Of a DNA stretch of 64,000 bases, positions 21,784 through 32,500 are shown one piece after another. The stretch comes from a virus. The position numbers and the translations under genes are program-made. Under the pieces are notes generated by a model. It was not told the origin of the DNA. It saw only the letters and a program-made list of their open reading frames with translations, and ran no database searches. The stretch is taken from positions 1 through 64,000 of IMG/VR virus record IMGVR_UViG_3300032288_002134, one strand, 5' to 3'. How positions within the stretch are numbered: the first letter of the stretch is position 1; each line of letters opens with the position of its first letter.

Positions 21784-24215
21784 AAGACATAGTAATAGAT
21801 ATACAGTATTCAGATTTCCCTAACCAATGGGCTACAGATGCAGAAAAGGCTTCTGAAGGGTATGGCTTACAGGTAGGACAAGCAATTCAATATGAATGGT
21901 TTAGAAAAGATGGTACTTCGTGTAGATACTATAGTCGCTGGAGAGATTACCATAGGGTAAGACTCTATGCAAGGGGCGAACAACCGATAGGAAAGTATAA
22001 AGACGAACTTGCTATAGATGGTGACTTGTCTTATCTTAATATAGACTGGACTCCTGTTCCGGTCATACCAAAGTTTGTTGACATCGTTGTCAATGGAATG
22101 ACAGAGAGGTTATTCAAGCCAAAAGCATACGCTCAAGATGCTATGTCCTTGGCTAAAAGGAATAAGTATCAGGAAATGATTGAGACTCAGATGGCAGGTA
22201 AACCTGTCCTTGAGAAGGTACAACAACTTACTGGTATCAATCCATTTATGATGAACCCTGAACAGCTTCCTCAAAACGATGAGGAGCTTTCATTGTATAT
22301 GCAGATACATTATAAGCCTGCAATAGAGATAGCGGAAGAGGTTGCAATAAATACAATATTTGACGAGAACCACTACGATGACATAAGAAAAAGACTTGAT
22401 TATGACATGACCGTTATCGGTATTGGCATAGCAAAGCATGAGTTTTTATTAGGTGAAGGTGTAAAAATATCTTATGTTGATCCTGCTAACATGGTATATA
22501 GTTATACTGAAGACCCATTCTTCAAGGATTGTTTCTATTGGGGTGAGATAAAGACAGTTCCATTAACAGAACTTTATAAGATAAACCCAAAACTAACAAA
22601 GGATGACTTACAGCAAATATCAAAATATAGCCAAGGATGGTATGACTATTATAATGTTGCTCGTTATTATGAGAATAGCTTATTCTTCAGAGACACTTGC
22701 ACGTTATTGTATTTCAACTATAAGACAACCAAAAAGGTTGTATATAAAAAGAAAAAGTTAGAGGGTGGTGGTGAAAGAGTAATACCAAAAGATGATACGT
22801 TTAATCCTCCGACAGAGATGATGGAAGAGGGTAACTTTGAAAAGTTAGAAAAGACTATTGATGTATGGTACGAAGGTGTCATGGTCATGGGAACTAACTA
22901 TCTTTTGAAGTGGCAGATGGCAGAGAATATGGTAAGACCAAAATCTTCAAGCCAACACGCCATGCCAATGTATGTAGCTTGCGCTCCAAGAATGTACAAG
23001 GGAGTAATAGAGTCATTAGTAAGAAGGATGATACCTTTTGCTGACCTTATACAGATAACCCACTTAAAGTTACAACAAGTAATAAACAGGATAGTACCTG
23101 ATGGTGTATTCATTGATGCCGATGGTCTTAACGAGGTTGACCTAGGTACAGGTAACGCCTATAATCCGGAAGATGCTTTGCGTTTGTATTTTCAAACAGG
23201 TAGTGTTATTGGTAGGAGCTTTACTCAGGATGGTGACTTTAACAATGCGAGAGTTCCCATAACTCAACTTACGTCAAACTCTGGTGCTGCCAAAACACAA
23301 ATGTTGATAGCTAACTACCAACACTATATGGATATGATTAGGACTGTAACAGGTCTTAATGAGGCAAGGGATGGATCTACGCCAGACCCTAACTCTTTGG
23401 TTGGTTTACAAAAGATGGCTGCCCTTAACTCAAATACTGCGACAAGGCATATATTGGATAGCGGTCTATATATCTACAGGACATTAGCAGAGGCTATAAC
23501 ATACAGAGTAGCTGACGTATTAGAATACTCTGATTTTAAAGATGATTTTGCCACAAGGATAGGTCGTTATAATGTATCAATACTTGATGACATAAAGGAA
23601 CTTTATCTTTATGACTTTGGTATCTTTATTGAGGTATCTCCGGATGAAGAGCAGAAAGCACAATTGGAAGCAAATATACAAGTTGCTTTGGCAAAAGGTG
23701 GTATAGACTTAGAAGATGCTATAGACATCAGAGAGCTGAAGAATATAAAACTTGCTAATCAATTACTTAAAGTAAAGCGTGTAAAAAACAAAGAGCAGCA
23801 ACAGCAACAGCAAATGCAATTGCAAGCTATGCAGGCACAACAAGCTATGCAGGTACAACAGATGGCTTCTGAGACTGCTATGAAAAAGATACAGATGGAG
23901 GCTCAGTCAAAAGTACAAGTATTCCAGGCACAGGCAGAAGTAGAGATGAAAAAGATGCAGTTTGAAGCTAATTTAAAATCTCAGTTGATGGCAGAGGAAT
24001 ACCAATACAACATGGAAATGTATAATATGGAATCAGGTACATTGACTGATAGAGACAAGATGAAAGAGGAAGAGAAGAAGAAAAGGATAGGTATTCAGAA
24101 TACTCAACAGTCAAAATTGATAAACCAAAGAAAGAATAATCTACCTCCTATGAACTTTGAATCTAACGAAGATAGTTTGGATGGATTTGATTTAGCAGAA
24201 TTTAATCCTAGATAA
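21780..24215 (+). CDS. Portal protein
   Basis: 811 residues directly after terL (ATGA overlap). Residues 20-60 (YEWFRKDGTSCRYYSRWRDYHRVRLYARGEQPIGKYK) and FVDIVVNGMTERLF are blocks typical of portal proteins in crAss-like and related phages. The middle has PANMVYSYTEDPFFKDCFYWGE. The last 160 residues are a Gln/Met/Glu-rich coiled coil (EQQQQQQMQLQAMQAQQAMQ), the barrel/tail helix region. It forms the ring through which DNA enters the capsid. Confidence 0.8.
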   Translation: MKDIVIDIQYSDFPNQWATDAEKASEGYGLQVGQAIQYEWFRKDGTSCRYYSRWRDYHRVRLYARGEQPIGKYKDELAIDGDLSYLNIDWTPVPVIPKFVDIVVNGMTERLFKPKAYAQDAMSLAKRNKYQEMIETQMAGKPVLEKVQQLTGINPFMMNPEQLPQNDEELSLYMQIHYKPAIEIAEEVAINTIFDENHYDDIRKRLDYDMTVIGIGIAKHEFLLGEGVKISYVDPANMVYSYTEDPFFKDCFYWGEIKTVPLTELYKINPKLTKDDLQQISKYSQGWYDYYNVARYYENSLFFRDTCTLLYFNYKTTKKVVYKKKKLEGGGERVIPKDDTFNPPTEMMEEGNFEKLEKTIDVWYEGVMVMGTNYLLKWQMAENMVRPKSSSQHAMPMYVACAPRMYKGVIESLVRRMIPFADLIQITHLKLQQVINRIVPDGVFIDADGLNEVDLGTGNAYNPEDALRLYFQTGSVIGRSFTQDGDFNNARVPITQLTSNSGAAKTQMLIANYQHYMDMIRTVTGLNEARDGSTPDPNSLVGLQKMAALNSNTATRHILDSGLYIYRTLAEAITYRVADVLEYSDFKDDFATRIGRYNVSILDDIKELYLYDFGIFIEVSPDEEQKAQLEANIQVALAKGGIDLEDAIDIRELKNIKLANQLLKVKRVKNKEQQQQQQMQLQAMQAQQAMQVQQMASETAMKKIQMEAQSKVQVFQAQAEVEMKKMQFEANLKSQLMAEEYQYNMEMYNMESGTLTDRDKMKEEEKKKRIGIQNTQQSKLINQRKNNLPPMNFESNEDSLDGFDLAEFNPR

Positions 24216-24264
24216 ATACAATTTAAAATAATTTTTATAATTTTGTCAAATAAAATCTAATCAA

Positions 24265-25338
24265 ATGGAATTTAAAGTAAGAGAAGTAAAACTAGACGAA
24301 CCAAAAAGCGTTCAAGAGATAGAAAAAGAATTGATTGAAAAACATGAACAATCTTTGGATCAACAACAAGAGTCACAGATTATCATGGATAATCCTCAAG
24401 ATGTTGAACTAAGAGAAGAAGATGTTCTTTCATATATAGGTAAAAGATATAACAAGCAGATAAACTCTTTTGATGAGTTAATGTCAGAGCGTAACAATTC
24501 TGAAGAACTACCTGAAGATGTTGCTGCTTTTTTGAAGTATAAAAAAGAAACAGGCAGAGGCTTTGATGACTTTCTCAAGTTGAGAAAAGATTTTGATGCT
24601 ATGCCTGAAGATCAATTGTTAAAAGACTATTTAGTATCCACTCAAGAAGGTCTTGATGCCGATGACATTGAGTCTATGATGGATGACTATAGATATGATG
24701 AGGATTATGATGATGAGTCTCATATCAAAAAGACTAAGATAGCAAGAAAGAAAGCTATTAACGAAGCGAAAAAATTTTTTAATTCTCAGAAAGAGCAATA
24801 TAAAATGCCACTTGAGTCAAGTCCGGCTAATATGTCTAGAGAGGAGAAGGAGGAATTTGAATCGTATCGTCAATATATTAAGCAATCTAAAACTTACGAA
24901 GAGGAGATTAGCCGTAAACGTGAATGGTTTGAACAAAAAACAAACGAAATTTTCGGTTCAGAATTCAAAGGTTTTGAATTTAGTCTGAACAACAAAAAGG
25001 TTTCTTTCTCCCCTGGCGATGCCAATGAGTTAAAAAGATTACATTCTAATCCTTCTGGTTTTATCGGGAAGTTCCTGGATGAGAATGGTATGATTAAAGA
25101 TGCTCAAGGGTATCATAGAGCTTTAGCTGTTGCTATGAATCCAGAACGCTTTGCCAAGTTCTTTTACGAACAAGGTCAAGCAGATGCGACAGATGACCTT
25201 ATGAAGAAGACAAAAAATATAAATATGTCTGAGCGTAAGGCTACTGAAGCAACAAAAACAAATGATGGCTTCCAAGTGAAAGAACTTAATCCGGATCATG
25301 GAAAAAGTCTAAAAATTAAAAGCATTAGAAAATTTTAA
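24265..25338 (+). CDS. Scaffold-like protein upstream of the capsid gene
   Basis: 357 residues, very acidic and helical in its first half (DADDIESMMDDYRYDEDYDDES) with a basic C-terminus (GKSLKIKSIRKF). This charge split, together with a position between portal and capsid genes, is typical of capsid scaffolding proteins. A box TAATTTTG at 24238-24245 could promote it. Leader CTAATCAA-ATG. Confidence 0.6.
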   Translation: MEFKVREVKLDEPKSVQEIEKELIEKHEQSLDQQQESQIIMDNPQDVELREEDVLSYIGKRYNKQINSFDELMSERNNSEELPEDVAAFLKYKKETGRGFDDFLKLRKDFDAMPEDQLLKDYLVSTQEGLDADDIESMMDDYRYDEDYDDESHIKKTKIARKKAINEAKKFFNSQKEQYKMPLESSPANMSREEKEEFESYRQYIKQSKTYEEEISRKREWFEQKTNEIFGSEFKGFEFSLNNKKVSFSPGDANELKRLHSNPSGFIGKFLDENGMIKDAQGYHRALAVAMNPERFAKFFYEQGQADATDDLMKKTKNINMSERKATEATKTNDGFQVKELNPDHGKSLKIKSIRKF

Positions 25339-25350
25339 AAATTAAAAATC

Positions 25351-26781
25351 ATGGCTTTATTAAACAATCCTACGTTTGCGTTGCAACCATCTGCGGAAAG
25401 GATGGTTTTGTCAACAAACTACATTACTAACTTTAACTTTTTAAATCAGTATCTTCCAGATACTTACGAGAAAGAATTTGAGCGTTATGGTAACAGAACT
25501 ATTGCCTCTTTCTTGCGTATGGTAGGTGCTGAAATGCCTTCTAATTCAGACCAAGTAAGATGGGCTGAACAAGGTCGTTTGCACATTAAATATAGACTTT
25601 GTAATGCTACTGCTGTTGCCGGTGGTGTTGGTACTTTTACTATTACTGACCCTGGTGCTACAACTGCTGCTATCCGTATCGGTCAAACGGTATTTATTCA
25701 AAACAATGCCACAGGTGTATCAAATAAAGCAGTAGTAACTGCTGCTGCCGGTTTGGTTATTACTGTTGCATTTTACGAAGCTGTTGTTAACATTGTTAAC
25801 ACTAATGTTTGTACTATCTTTATCTACGGTTCTGAATTTAGAAAAGGAACTACAGGTATGGTTGGTTCAATCGAAAGCGAAGATACTATTTTTTCTAACA
25901 AGCCAATAATTATCAAAGACAGATATATTGTCAATGGTTCTGACATGGCTCAGATTGGTTGGGTTGAAGTAACAACTGAAAACGGGGCTACAGGGTATCT
26001 TTGGTATTTGAAGAGCGAGCATGAGACAAGACTTCGTTTTGAAGACTACCTTGAAACATCTATGATTGAGACTGTTCCTGCTGAAGTTGGTTCAGGTGCT
26101 ATTTCAGTATTAGGTGTAGTCGGTCAAGCCGGATCTGCTGGTTCAGAAGGAGTATTTTTTGTTGTTAACAATCGTGGTAACGTATGGGGTGCAGGTACAC
26201 CAACCACTTTGCCTGATTGGGATACTATCGTTCAACGTCTTGACTTCCAAGGTGCTATCGAAGAGAATGTTGTATTTGTAAATCGTCAATTCAGCTTTGA
26301 CATTGATGGTATGCTTGCCGGATTAAACGGTGCAAGTACAGCTGCTCCTGCTACTCCTTCATTTGGTGCTTCTTATGGTCTGTTTGACAATGACATGACT
26401 ATGGCTTTGAACCTTGGCTTCTCAGGTTTCAGACGTGGTTATGACTTCTACAAGTCAGATTGGAAATACTTGAATGACCCAACCATGCGTGGTGGTCTTT
26501 CTACTGCTGTTACGGCTGCCGGTACAGTAACAGGTCTTCTTGTTCCTGCTGGTTCTACAAGTGTTTATGACCAAATCATGGGTAAAAACGCTAAGAGACC
26601 ATTCTTACACGTTAGATATCGTGCTACAGAGACAGAAGATAGACGTTACAAGACTTGGATCACAGGTTCTGCCGGTGGTGCTGCCAATAGCGATTTAGAT
26701 GCTATGGAGGTAAACTTCTTGTCTGAGCGTTGTATTTGTACTCTTGGTGCTAACAACTTTGTATTGTTTAGATACGGATAG
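25351..26781 (+). CDS. Major capsid protein
   Basis: 476 residues, HK97-type layout by position and texture: N-terminal helix (LPDTYEKEFERYGNRTIASFLRMVGAEMPSNSDQVRWAEQGRLHIKY), then a long strand-rich domain, and a hydrophobic C-terminus (ERCICTLGANNFVLFRYG). The N-terminal block resembles capsid proteins of crAss-like relatives. A strong terminator follows immediately, as expected for a highly expressed gene. GC-ending codons and Gly/Ala content are higher than in the neighbours. Confidence 0.75.
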   Translation: MALLNNPTFALQPSAERMVLSTNYITNFNFLNQYLPDTYEKEFERYGNRTIASFLRMVGAEMPSNSDQVRWAEQGRLHIKYRLCNATAVAGGVGTFTITDPGATTAAIRIGQTVFIQNNATGVSNKAVVTAAAGLVITVAFYEAVVNIVNTNVCTIFIYGSEFRKGTTGMVGSIESEDTIFSNKPIIIKDRYIVNGSDMAQIGWVEVTTENGATGYLWYLKSEHETRLRFEDYLETSMIETVPAEVGSGAISVLGVVGQAGSAGSEGVFFVVNNRGNVWGAGTPTTLPDWDTIVQRLDFQGAIEENVVFVNRQFSFDIDGMLAGLNGASTAAPATPSFGASYGLFDNDMTMALNLGFSGFRRGYDFYKSDWKYLNDPTMRGGLSTAVTAAGTVTGLLVPAGSTSVYDQIMGKNAKRPFLHVRYRATETEDRRYKTWITGSAGGAANSDLDAMEVNFLSERCICTLGANNFVLFRYG

Positions 26782-26802
26782 TCGTAAGTCCATTATATTT
26801 TG

Positions 26803-26831
26803 GAGAGTGTCAGAAATGGCACTCTCTTTTT
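26803..26831 (+). terminator. Terminator after the capsid gene
   Basis: GAGAGTG (26803-26809) pairs with CACTCTC (26820-26826) over a 10-nt loop, followed by TTTTT. It isolates expression of the capsid gene from the following virion genes. Confidence 0.8.
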
Positions 26832-26857
26832 AAAAATCTAATTAAATTAAATCAATT

Positions 26858-27607
26858 ATGTCAGAAGTAAAAAAAGCTACGCCTTTAGATAAGGTATATA
26901 GATTAAAAAATGGAACTCCATTAGCATATACATTAGCATCAAGGAATCATCCTCGCTTCCCTTTGTTATGGTTTGATGAAAAAAATAACGTAAACAGACC
27001 ATTAAGATATGCTTCAAATCAAAAGTCTCCTTTTGAGGATGAGCAAGATGGAAATGCTATTCTTGAGCCAATTATATTTGACGATGGATTTTTGACTGTT
27101 CCAAAAAATAATCCGGTATTGCAAGCATTTTTGCATTATCATCCTTTGAATGGTAGGATATTTGAAGAAGTAGATAAGGAAAGAGAAGCAAAAGACGAAG
27201 TAGATGAATTGAATATAGAAGTAGATGCTTTGCTTTCAGCTAGACAGTTAAGTATAGAGCAAGTTGAGATGATGACAAGGGTATTGTTTGATAGAGACCC
27301 AAGTTATATCACTACTGCGGAACTAAGAAGAGATATTCTTGTTTTTGCTAAGAACAATCCAAAAGAGTTTTTGCAAATATTGAATGATCCTGAATTGAAT
27401 TATCAGGCAAAAATAAAAACATTCTTTGAGAATAAGTTATTGGTATTCCGTAATGCCGACAAAGAGATTTGGTTCAATACTGCTACTAACAAGAAAAAGA
27501 TGTGTTCTATACCATACGGTACAGACCCTTATGAGTTTGCCGGTTTGTATTTAAAGAGTGACGATGGTTTAGATTACTTGAAGATGTTAGAGACGTTTTT
27601 AGTGTAA
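26858..27607 (+). CDS. Virion-module protein of unknown function, 249 aa
   Basis: Not firmly recognised. First 110 residues are mixed (VYRLKNGTPLAYTLASRNHPRFPLLWFDE), the rest helical (DELNIEVDALLSARQLSIEQVEMMTRVLF...AELRRDILVFAKNNPKEFLQIL). Its position after the capsid gene, and its lone location between two terminators, suggests a head completion or head-associated protein. Confidence 0.5.
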   Translation: MSEVKKATPLDKVYRLKNGTPLAYTLASRNHPRFPLLWFDEKNNVNRPLRYASNQKSPFEDEQDGNAILEPIIFDDGFLTVPKNNPVLQAFLHYHPLNGRIFEEVDKEREAKDEVDELNIEVDALLSARQLSIEQVEMMTRVLFDRDPSYITTAELRRDILVFAKNNPKEFLQILNDPELNYQAKIKTFFENKLLVFRNADKEIWFNTATNKKKMCSIPYGTDPYEFAGLYLKSDDGLDYLKMLETFLV

Positions 27608-27632
27608 TTAAATAATATATTTTTTAGTTTTG

Positions 27633-27673
27633 AAAAGAGGGTTTTATTTTATTCCCTCTTTTTTTTATATTTG
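27633..27673 (+). terminator. Terminator followed at once by a -7 promoter box
   Basis: AAAAGAGGG and CCCTCTTTT (27654-27662) form a 9-bp stem over a 12-nt loop with a T-run. TATATTTG (27666-27673) begins inside the T-run and precedes the ATG at 27688 by 14 nt. Termination of one unit and start of the next are thus stacked in 41 nt. No -33 element is seen. Confidence 0.65.
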
Positions 27674-27687
27674 TAAAAAATAAGCAA

Positions 27688-28659
27688 ATGATAAACTCGG
27701 TAAGAAACACAGTTCTGTCCGTTGCTAACAAAAACAACTACGGATATATCTCTCCACAAGACTTCAACCTATATGCCAAGCAGGCACAGATGGAGATTTA
27801 TGAAGAATACTTTGGTGCTTATAATAAGATTATAAACATGGAGAATGCTCGTATGGCAGGCACAGACTATGCCGATATAGAGCAACCTGTCGCTGAAGTA
27901 TTGGAGACGTTTTTGACTTCAAACTTTATCATTCCAATATTTACTCCATCCGGCATTGTAACCAATCAATATTATGCCCCATCTTTTATCACAGTAGGTA
28001 ATGATTACTACTTGATAAACAAGTTGTTATGTTATACAAGGTTACTTGTAAGTGGTGTAAATAGTAATATATCACCGGCTTATGTCTTGATAGATCCGGC
28101 AGCAAATTATTTGACAGCAGGTGTTTCTGTAGGTGACATTATAGTTAATACTACTACATATCAATCTGCCAATGTTACTGCCATATTGAATGCCACTACA
28201 TTAAATATATCAGATAGTATATTCACTGTTATTGGTCAAGGTTATGCCATCTATTCTGCATCTAGTGCGAACGAGGCAGAGAAGGTCTCTGTAGGCAAGA
28301 TAACAATGTTGAATACTTCGCTGCTTACTGCACCATCAAATATGTATCCGGCTTATACAATGTCTAACAACATATTGACATTGTACCCTAATACCATTAA
28401 AGGTTATGGTGCAACTAATATTGTCTATTTCAGATATCCAAAAGACCCTAAGTGGACTTATATAACTCTTGCAAATGGAGAGCCTGTATTCGATCAAACG
28501 CAATTAGACTATCAGGACTTTGAGCTTCCTTTGGAGGATGAGTATAAGTTGGCTGTGAAGATATTACAATACTGTGGTATGTCTATAAGGGAAACTGAAC
28601 TTACTCAGTTTGGAATGGTTCAAGAACAACAACAAGGAACAATACTTAATCCGCAATAA
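27688..28659 (+). CDS. Head-tail connector-region protein, 323 aa
   Basis: Residues 1-50 (VRNTVLSVANKNNYGYISPQDFNLYAKQAQMEIYEEYFGAYNK) and the C-terminal DYQDFELPLEDEYKLAVKILQYCGMSIRE resemble connector or tail-adaptor proteins of crAss-like relatives. A strand-rich insert occupies the middle. It is the first of a pair with the next gene, both upstream of the tail hub. Confidence 0.6.
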   Translation: MINSVRNTVLSVANKNNYGYISPQDFNLYAKQAQMEIYEEYFGAYNKIINMENARMAGTDYADIEQPVAEVLETFLTSNFIIPIFTPSGIVTNQYYAPSFITVGNDYYLINKLLCYTRLLVSGVNSNISPAYVLIDPAANYLTAGVSVGDIIVNTTTYQSANVTAILNATTLNISDSIFTVIGQGYAIYSASSANEAEKVSVGKITMLNTSLLTAPSNMYPAYTMSNNILTLYPNTIKGYGATNIVYFRYPKDPKWTYITLANGEPVFDQTQLDYQDFELPLEDEYKLAVKILQYCGMSIRETELTQFGMVQEQQQGTILNPQ

Positions 28660-28661
28660 TT

Positions 28662-29585
28662 ATGCCGTACATACCTCCGTTTCAATACTATACCAACAAT
28701 GGCAACGCACCTCAAGATGCTAATTGGGGTTCATACCAATATGTCAGTTTGCAAGATATTGTGAACAACTTCTTGTTGATGTATACCGGAAATCATTCTT
28801 TGGTAAACAACGAAGAGCGATATAAAATTCTGTTTCACGCTAAAAGAGCGATACAAGAATTGAATTATGATGCTTTTAAGGAAATAAAAGTATTGGAACT
28901 TAGCGTATGTGACCAATTAAGATATGTTCTACCTCCGGACTATGTGAACTGGGTTAGGATATCATTATACCAAGATGGATGGTTAAGACCATTGACAGAG
29001 AATATACAGACATTGTCATCAAGGGCTTATCTTCAAGACCACAACTGTAACATTTTGTTTGACCAAAACGGTAATATCCTTGAGCCACAGTTCTCAAACA
29101 TTGACTATGACAGGATTAAGAAAACTAAGAAGAGTATCTATCTGAATCAAGGCAACCAATTTAACGGTCAGGAAGGTTGGTGCGTTGATGGGATGTGGTA
29201 TTTTGATTATGGTATTGGTGGTGCTGTAGGATTAAACACAGAGACAGCTAACTTTAACCCTACGTTTAATGTTGACAAGAAAGCCGGAGTTATAAACTTT
29301 GACTCTCATGTAGCCGGTCATACTATAATTCTTGAGTATGTCTCTGATGGTATGGAGAATGGTGACAACTCTGCTATCAGCGTAAACAAGTTATTTGAGC
29401 AGTATGTGTATGCTTATATAAGATATGAGATACTAAACTCTAAGGTAGGCGTTCAGGAATACATTGTGGCAAGAGCGAGAAAAGAGAGAGGTGCTTTGCT
29501 TCGCAATGCCAAGATAAGAATAAGTAATATGCACCCTGGCAGGTTATTGATGAACCTAAGAGGATTGGATAAAGTAATAAAATAA
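28662..29585 (+). CDS. Tail accessory/adaptor protein (gp4-like), 307 aa
   Basis: Contains VSLQDIVNNFLLMYTGNHSLVNN...ILFHAKRAIQELNYDAFKEIKVLELSVCDQLRYVLPPDYVNWVRISLYQDGWLRPL. The helix-rich start with KRAIQELNYD, then LPPDYVNWVR, is the pattern of podovirus ring/tail accessory proteins analogous to P22 gp4. It likely binds the portal and the tail hub. The next ATG is 4 nt after its stop. Confidence 0.65.
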   Translation: MPYIPPFQYYTNNGNAPQDANWGSYQYVSLQDIVNNFLLMYTGNHSLVNNEERYKILFHAKRAIQELNYDAFKEIKVLELSVCDQLRYVLPPDYVNWVRISLYQDGWLRPLTENIQTLSSRAYLQDHNCNILFDQNGNILEPQFSNIDYDRIKKTKKSIYLNQGNQFNGQEGWCVDGMWYFDYGIGGAVGLNTETANFNPTFNVDKKAGVINFDSHVAGHTIILEYVSDGMENGDNSAISVNKLFEQYVYAYIRYEILNSKVGVQEYIVARARKERGALLRNAKIRISNMHPGRLLMNLRGLDKVIK

Positions 29586-29588
29586 GAC

Positions 29589-32500
29589 ATGGCAAATTTT
29601 ACCAGGAATTTTGTTTTAGGCAAAATGAATAAGACATTCGATGAGCGTGTAGTTCCTGAAGGGGAATACATAGATGCCATGAATGTTCGTATGGGTTCTA
29701 CCGAAAAGTCAGAGGTTGGTGTTATCGAAAACACGAAAGGCAACTTGCCATTGACTACGTTGACGTACACTGATGGAACTCCATTAAGCACAGAAGCAAG
29801 ATGTATAGGAGCAATTGATGATAGTGCGAGAGAGACAATCTATTGGTTTGTGCATGATCCCAATTTTTCTAAATCAAATACCGGTAAGTTAGATTTGGTA
29901 GTGTCTTATAACATTTCTACTTTGATATTGACCTATCACATTGTCAGTGTTGACGATGGTGGTGGTGTTAATACTACGTTGAATTTCAATCCACAATACT
30001 TAATAACAGGTGTTGATTTGATTGAGAATCTTATTTTTTGGACCGATGACTATAACCAACCGAGATTTATAAATATTAACCGTAACTATGACAACCCTGA
30101 TGGAGCAGGCATTGACTATAATGGTCAGCCTGCTATATTAGCGGAATCTATTTTGGTTATTAAGAAGCCACCGGTAACATCTCCATCAATAACGCTATTA
30201 AATACTATAGGTCAAGAGAATTATTTAAGCGATAGGTTTATATGCTTTGCTTATAGGTATAAGTATGCCGATGGTGAATACAGTGCTACGTCACAATGGT
30301 CAGAGCCGGCATTTGTACCACAGTCATTTAACTTCAGTTCAAATAATTATTTGAACGAAGGAATGACAAATGAATATAATGCAGTAGATATTTTTTATAA
30401 CTCTGGAGGTCCTTTGGTTGTTGGTATAGATTTATTATTTAAACAAGCGACAAATAATATAATTAAGGTAATTGAGAAGATTGATAAAGTGGTTGCAGGA
30501 CTTTCCGACAATACTACTTATTCGTATTTTTTTAATAATAGTAAAATTTTTACTATTCTTTCTGAGTCAGAGTTGCTGAGGTTATACGATAATGTACCAA
30601 GGCTTGCGAAGGCTCAGACTGTTATGGGCAACAGGTTGATGTATGGCAACTATGTTGATGGATATGACGTACCTACAAGAATGGATTATTATACACAGTT
30701 AGTTTCAGAAAATATAAATATTACAGAAGTGCCAACTTCTTTAGATTCAGTGACATATAATATAGATACAACTCATATTGTATTAAATGCTGCATTGAAT
30801 ATATTTTTAGCAGGAATTAATTTTAATTCAGGATCTTCTATTGAATTAAATATAACAATAATTCATGATTCTTTTACGGGAACTCCTATAACACATACAG
30901 AGCAAACTCCTGCTACAAATATACAATTTTCAATATATCTTCAAAATAATTATACATCTGTTTATGATTTTGCAACAAGTGTTGAATTTCAAGAAGCTAT
31001 AGGAACTTCGTTGCCAGGTGGTAATATACAAGTTGTTTACAATCCAACACCTGGAGGAGATAATTCATGCGATGGAAACACGTTAACAGATAGATTTAAC
31101 TGTTTTTTACCTTTAACATTAGATGCTTTTATAAAATATGAAAGCGGAATAAATGCTCCAGGGCAAGCTATTTTAATTACAACATCTCCATCTTCTGATA
31201 TTATAACATTATCTATTTTGGCAATGAGATATGTTGATAATCCATCAAGTATAACTCAATCTTTTTATGAATATTATAGAATAACAAATTATAATGTTTA
31301 TTATTCAACTTTAGGTGTTCCAAAAAGTCTTCATAGTAATAGAGGTTATGAGATTGGTATCATTTATATGGATGAGTTTAATAGAGCTACTACAACTTTT
31401 TGTAGTCCTAATAACACTGTATTTGTACCATGTGAATATTCTAAATATGCAAATTCAGTTACAGTAAATATACCTCCTACACAAGTTGCTCCACCTTGGG
31501 CTAAGAGATATAAGTTTGTATGTAAGGCTGACATGGCAGGATATGAAACAATATATTCATATATTTATTATAAAAATAATAGTTCTTTTTGGTTTTTATT
31601 ATTAGGAGAAAGTGCAAGAAAGGTAGAAGTTGGAGATAGGCTTATAGTAAAAGCAGATTCTTCAGGACCTACAAATCAGTGTATTTATGTTACGGTATTA
31701 GAGAAAGAAGCAAAGCAAGCAAACACTATACCTTCATTAAATAGTAATCCTGAAGGAGTGTATATGAAAATAATTTCAACTGAATTAAATGTCTCTTTAC
31801 CTACAGTTACAAGATATTCAAATGATGAAATTAAATCAGTCTCACAAGGTGTTCCAGAATTAGAATTATTAGTAAATATACCTGGTACAAATCCATTACA
31901 ACCAACATGGACATATATTGATTTTGCAAATGGAATACCAAGAGGTAGTAAAGTATCATTTGGTTTATATTCAAGAATACCTGGAGATTTATTTTGCAAT
32001 CAAAGAAATTTCCCACTTAATGCACAATATTCAAGCTTTATAAAAGATTTTACATCTAATGCTGATTACGATAGTTTTTATGATTGGTTTGTTTCAAGTA
32101 ATATTGAATATTATATTGGAGGTAATTTTTTACCAGGATTAGGACCAATACCAAATCCACCTTTTCCTGGTTATAATCCAGAATACGATGTAGTTTATAG
32201 ATTTGATAGAAATGTAATTACAAACAAGTTAGTATTAAGATTTAAAGGATTAAAGGCGTGTAATGCTTGGTTTCCAAATGAATATACATCTTCCTTAAAT
32301 AAAATGTATTATAGTGTAACATATCCATTAAATATTAATCCTTTTATCTTTGAAACGATGCCATTGGATACATTACCTGATGTGTTCTATGAAAACAATC
32401 TATCTTTCCCTATTGATGTAGATGGTAATCACTTGTCTAATGGTGCTGCCGGAGACCAATCACAGGACATAGCATTGGGCATACCTGCTATCATACAGAC

